Part shown: one piece after another, positions 5,756 through 7,490 of the stretch | How positions within the stretch are numbered: position 1 is the stretch's first letter | How the letters are laid out: every line of letters starts with the position of its first letter | Assembly (NCBI GenBank): GCA_946547205.1 | Contig: CAMNPA010000053.1 | Location: 1-7,490, forward strand | Direction of reading: 5' to 3' | From: an uncultured Selenomonadales bacterium | Lineage (GTDB): Bacteria > Bacillota > Negativicutes > Selenomonadales > Selenomonadaceae | Length of the DNA stretch: 7,490 bases | Translations under genes and position numbers: made by a program | Notes under the pieces: generated by a model | What the model saw: only the letters and a program-made list of their open reading frames with translations | The model's database searches: none | Told to the model about the DNA's origin: nothing

Positions 5756-5805
5756 ATTTATCACAGCGAAAATTTTTTGGCAAGGAACGACGATTTACAA
5801 ACTAT
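5756..5805. promoter_or_regulatory. Possible overlapping divergent promoters between pagL and the toxin-like gene
   Basis: The 98 nt between the two divergent starts contain TTGGCAA, readable on both strands as a -35 like box. On the minus strand TTGCCA (5783-5778) is followed after 16 nt by ATAAAT (5761-5756). On the plus strand TTGGCA (5777-5782) is followed after 17 nt by a poor AACTAT (5800-5805). If both are real, the two genes would compete for RNA polymerase. The boxes are weak matches. Confidence 0.3.
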
Positions 5806-5824
5806 CAAGGGTGACGCTTTACAA

Positions 5825-6145
5825 ATGAATTCGTGTGATTTGGAACGCATAAAAAACTTGTGCAAGAACGAAAAGTTGCGTTGGACGATGCATATAATGA
5901 TCCGACTTTTGCAAAGAGGCATTTCATTGGACGACGTGATATGTGCGGTCAAGAACGGTGAAATTATCGAAAACTATCCCGACGATTATCCGTATCCGAG
6001 TTGTTTGCTTTTGGGACACGGTGAAGACGGGCAAGCTCTGCATGTCGTGTGCGGTGCAAGTGAAACCGAAGTTTGGTTGATAACGGCGTACAGACCTTCG
6101 CTTGAATTTTGGGATGAAGATTTGAAAACTCGAAAGGGTGAATGA
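5825..6145 (+). CDS. DUF4258 domain protein, putative toxin of a toxin-antitoxin-like module
   Basis: This 106-residue cytoplasmic protein matches the DUF4258 pattern: MHIMIRLLQRGISLDDVICAVKNGEIIENYPDDYP (about 22-56, with His23, Arg27 and Arg31), then SCLLLGHGEDGQALHVVCGA (59-78) and the closing ITAYRPSLEFWDEDLKTRK (86-104). DUF4258 proteins are commonly found next to YgiT/MqsA-type zinc-finger proteins and are considered relatives of RelE/MqsR-like RNase toxins; activity of this one is inference. The ATG at 5825 is preceded by AAGGGTG (5807-5813), 11 nt away. The frame stays open upstream, but that part lies antisense to pagL and does not look like this family. Its TGA (6143-6145) leaves one base before the partner's ATG at 6147, so the two are translationally coupled in toxin-first order. 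Confidence 0.82.
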   Translation: MNSCDLERIKNLCKNEKLRWTMHIMIRLLQRGISLDDVICAVKNGEIIENYPDDYPYPSCLLLGHGEDGQALHVVCGASETEVWLITAYRPSLEFWDEDLKTRKGE

Positions 6146-6146
6146 G

Positions 6147-6380
6147 ATGGCTTGTTTTGTTTGCAAAGGACAACTCGTCGATAAGCTGACGAATTTTTTG
6201 GCGGATCTTGGAGATTGTATCGTTGTTATAAAAAATGTTCCCTCGCAGGTTTGCATTCAATGCGGAGAAATTTCTTACAACAATGAGACGGCGCGCAAAC
6301 TCGAAGAGATAATAAATTCAATTCGTCATTCGCCAACCGAAATCGCCGTTATCAATTACAATACGAGAAAAGTTGCTTGA
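6147..6380 (+). CDS. YgiT-type zinc-finger protein (MqsA N-terminal-like), putative antitoxin
   Basis: This 77-residue protein has two CxxC pairs, Cys3/Cys6 and Cys36/Cys39, the zinc-binding arrangement of the N-terminal domain of MqsA (YgiT). The family-typical IVVIKNVPSQVCIQCGEISYNNETARKLEEII spans about 25-56. In MqsA this domain binds the toxin and a separate C-terminal helix-turn-helix binds DNA. Here the protein ends after the zinc domain plus a short tail (SPTEIAVINYN), so it should bind the DUF4258 partner but probably not act alone as a repressor. The ATG at 6147 has GAAAGGG (6132-6138) 8 nt upstream; a GTG at 6138 in the same frame would add three residues and overlap the toxin gene. 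The pair is followed by surE 25 nt later, so read-through into surE is possible. Confidence 0.82.
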   Translation: MACFVCKGQLVDKLTNFLADLGDCIVVIKNVPSQVCIQCGEISYNNETARKLEEIINSIRHSPTEIAVINYNTRKVA

Positions 6381-6394
6381 ATGGCATTAATCAT

Positions 6395-6398
6395 GAGG
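6395..6398 (+). promoter_or_regulatory. Ribosome binding site GAGG setting the TTG start of surE
   Basis: GAGG lies 7 nt before the TTG at 6406, whose product starts MKILLTNDDG, the invariant SurE N-terminus. The stretch AGGTGATACTTTGAA (6396-6410) nearly repeats the sucC leader. Confidence 0.8.
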
Positions 6399-6405
6399 TG
6401 ATACT

Positions 6406-7158
6406 TTGAAAATTTTATTGACGAACGACGACGGAATTCACGGCGCGGGACTTTGGTCAATTGCAAACGCTCTGAAGGCTCACGGGCATTCCGTGACGAT
6501 AACTGCGCCGATGTATCAGCAGAGCGGCATGGCTCATGCGTTGAGCGTTCTGCGTGAAGTCGAATACAAACGTCTGGACAATCCCGACTTTGAAGGCTGG
6601 ATTTTTGACGGCACGCCAACCGATTGCGTTAAGATTTACCTTGAGGCTTTGAGCACCGAAAAATTCGACGCGCTGATTAGCGGCATAAACGACGGCGCAA
6701 ATCTCGCTACGGACGTTTCGTATTCGGGAACTGTCGGCGCGGCATTGGAAGGTTTCCTGCACAATATCCCATCGATTGCCGTTTCTCGCGAAAGTAAATC
6801 AAACATTCCTTTCGAGACGGCGGCGGAGTTGACGATTTATTATCTGGAGAAAGTTTTAGCCGTTCAAAACGAAATTTTCTTGCACAACGTCAACTTCCCG
6901 AAAAAATTCCGCACGAACAAGGCTGAACTGTTGCTGACTCGTCTTGGCAAACGCGATTATCTCAACGCCTTCAAAAGCCGCACCGATGACGAAGGACGCA
7001 CGTATTTTAAAATCGGCGGGACTGCTTGCGACATTGACGACAGCGAAGGCACCGACATTCACGCGGTCAATCAAGGCTTTGTTTCCGTCACGCCGCTCAA
7101 TTCCGATTTTGCCGATTATTATTCGCTCGTTGAGCTTAGAAAAATCTTTCAGGGTTAA
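6406..7158 (+). CDS. surE: 5'/3'-nucleotidase SurE
   Basis: This 250-residue protein is a full-length SurE, a cytoplasmic metal-dependent phosphatase that releases phosphate from nucleoside monophosphates and, in characterised members, also from short polyphosphate. The N-terminal Rossmann-like part carries LLTNDDG (4-10, with metal ligands Asp8 and Asp9), TAPMYQQSGMAHALS (33-47, with Ser40) and FDGTPTDCV (67-75). It continues with LISGINDGANL (90-100, with Asn95), SYSGTVGAALEG (105-116) and IPSIAVS (121-127). The C-terminal TDIHAVNQGFVSVTPL (216-231) is the usual dimer-arm region. The start is TTG. It follows the toxin-antitoxin-like pair by 25 nt and is followed after 6 nt by the next gene, suggesting a shared transcript. 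Confidence 0.96.
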   Translation: MKILLTNDDGIHGAGLWSIANALKAHGHSVTITAPMYQQSGMAHALSVLREVEYKRLDNPDFEGWIFDGTPTDCVKIYLEALSTEKFDALISGINDGANLATDVSYSGTVGAALEGFLHNIPSIAVSRESKSNIPFETAAELTIYYLEKVLAVQNEIFLHNVNFPKKFRTNKAELLLTRLGKRDYLNAFKSRTDDEGRTYFKIGGTACDIDDSEGTDIHAVNQGFVSVTPLNSDFADYYSLVELRKIFQG

Positions 7159-7164
7159 AATTTT

Positions 7165-7490
7165 ATGGACGATTATACATGGAGAAAGCGGCTTGAGGCT
7201 CGGCGCAGGCGTCGTCGTCATGAAAGGCTGTTTGTTTTATTTTTGTTTATTCTGGCGTTGAGTGGCGTATTTTTGTATCATTCCGTTTACACCAAGACGC
7301 CCGAATATGCCATGCAAGAGATGGTTACCGCCTATAAAGCCGGCGACGCCGAAACTTTTCGTCGACACGTCGATTTGAATTCAATCACGCTCAAGGCTTA
7401 CGACGATTTGACGAGCGATTTGTTCAAATACGACACGAATCTTTCTGAACGCGAGCGAAGTCTCTTTGAAAATTTTTACGTGCTGATTCG
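7165..7490 (+). CDS. Membrane-anchored DUF2939-like protein, 5' part only
   Basis: An open frame starts at ATG 7165, 6 nt after the surE stop, and runs off the window after 108 complete codons. AGGG at 7151-7154, inside the surE end, lies 10 nt upstream, so translation is probably coupled. The product starts with a very basic stretch (RKRLEARRRRRRHER, about 7-21) and one hydrophobic segment (about 22-41), so the N-terminus is cytoplasmic and the rest lies outside the membrane. The exported part reads TPEYAMQEMVTAYKAGDAETFRRHVDLNSI (45-74), resembling the start of DUF2939 proteins (a short residue count, an Ala/Asp-rich helix, then a VD pair). Function is unknown. With the C-terminus absent, the family match is tentative. 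Confidence 0.8.
   Translation, partial: MDDYTWRKRLEARRRRRRHERLFVLFLFILALSGVFLYHSVYTKTPEYAMQEMVTAYKAGDAETFRRHVDLNSITLKAYDDLTSDLFKYDTNLSERERSLFENFYVLI

Noticed and set aside
5597..5824. An N-terminal extension of the DUF4258 gene
   Set aside because: The frame is open, but the extra residues are antisense to pagL and its leader and do not resemble the family; the ATG at 5825 has a ribosome binding site and gives the normal length.
6944..7261. A 105-codon frame overlapping the end of surE and the next gene
   Set aside because: It is in a different frame from both surE and the DUF2939-like protein, which explain the region; its sequence looks like a frame-shifted read.

Overview
The window comes from a bacterium with an outer membrane. 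SucC and FtsY look Bacillota-like, yet a signal-peptide-bearing lipid A deacylase (PagL-type) and a dTDP-deoxyaminosugar pathway point to a lipopolysaccharide-bearing cell. A diderm member of the Bacillota such as a Negativicute fits best. This is inference from protein style only; there is no rRNA or other marker gene here.

Layout. (1) Positions 1-2059: end of a nucleotide-sugar operon on the + strand. It holds the last residues of one sugar ketoisomerase, a complete second copy (45-488), a PLP-dependent sugar aminotransferase (478-1575) and a GNAT acetyltransferase (1559-2059). All junctions overlap, so translation is probably coupled. Together they would convert dTDP-4-keto-6-deoxyglucose into a dTDP-3-(acyl)amino-3,6-dideoxyhexose for O-antigen or another surface glycan. 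The acetyltransferase contains a run of ten G, which makes it a candidate for phase variation. (2) Positions 2110-2811: a small, divergent galactose-mutarotase-like protein that seems to lack the usual catalytic residues. (3) Positions 2811-2880: an unusual intergenic repeat (TTTTAGG heptads facing a 21-bp tandem repeat) just before sucC. (4) Positions 2896-4083: sucC, without sucD behind it, closed by a rho-independent terminator. (5) Positions 4195-5106: ftsY, the SRP receptor, which converges on and overlaps pagL by 4 nt. (6) Positions 5103-5726, minus strand: a PagL-like outer-membrane lipid A 3-O-deacylase. (7) Positions 5825-6380: a two-gene toxin-antitoxin-like module (DUF4258 protein plus a stand-alone YgiT/MqsA-type zinc-finger protein), divergent from pagL. 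(8) Positions 6406-7158: surE nucleotidase, followed at once by the start of a membrane-anchored DUF2939-like protein that runs off the window.

The surface theme (deoxyaminosugar synthesis and lipid A remodelling) sits among housekeeping genes. No gene-free stretch exceeds about 115 bases. I saw no tRNA, rRNA, CRISPR array or insertion sequence. The points most worth a second look are the G10 tract, the tandem ketoisomerase junction repeat, the zinc-finger-only antitoxin module and the intergenic repeat before sucC.
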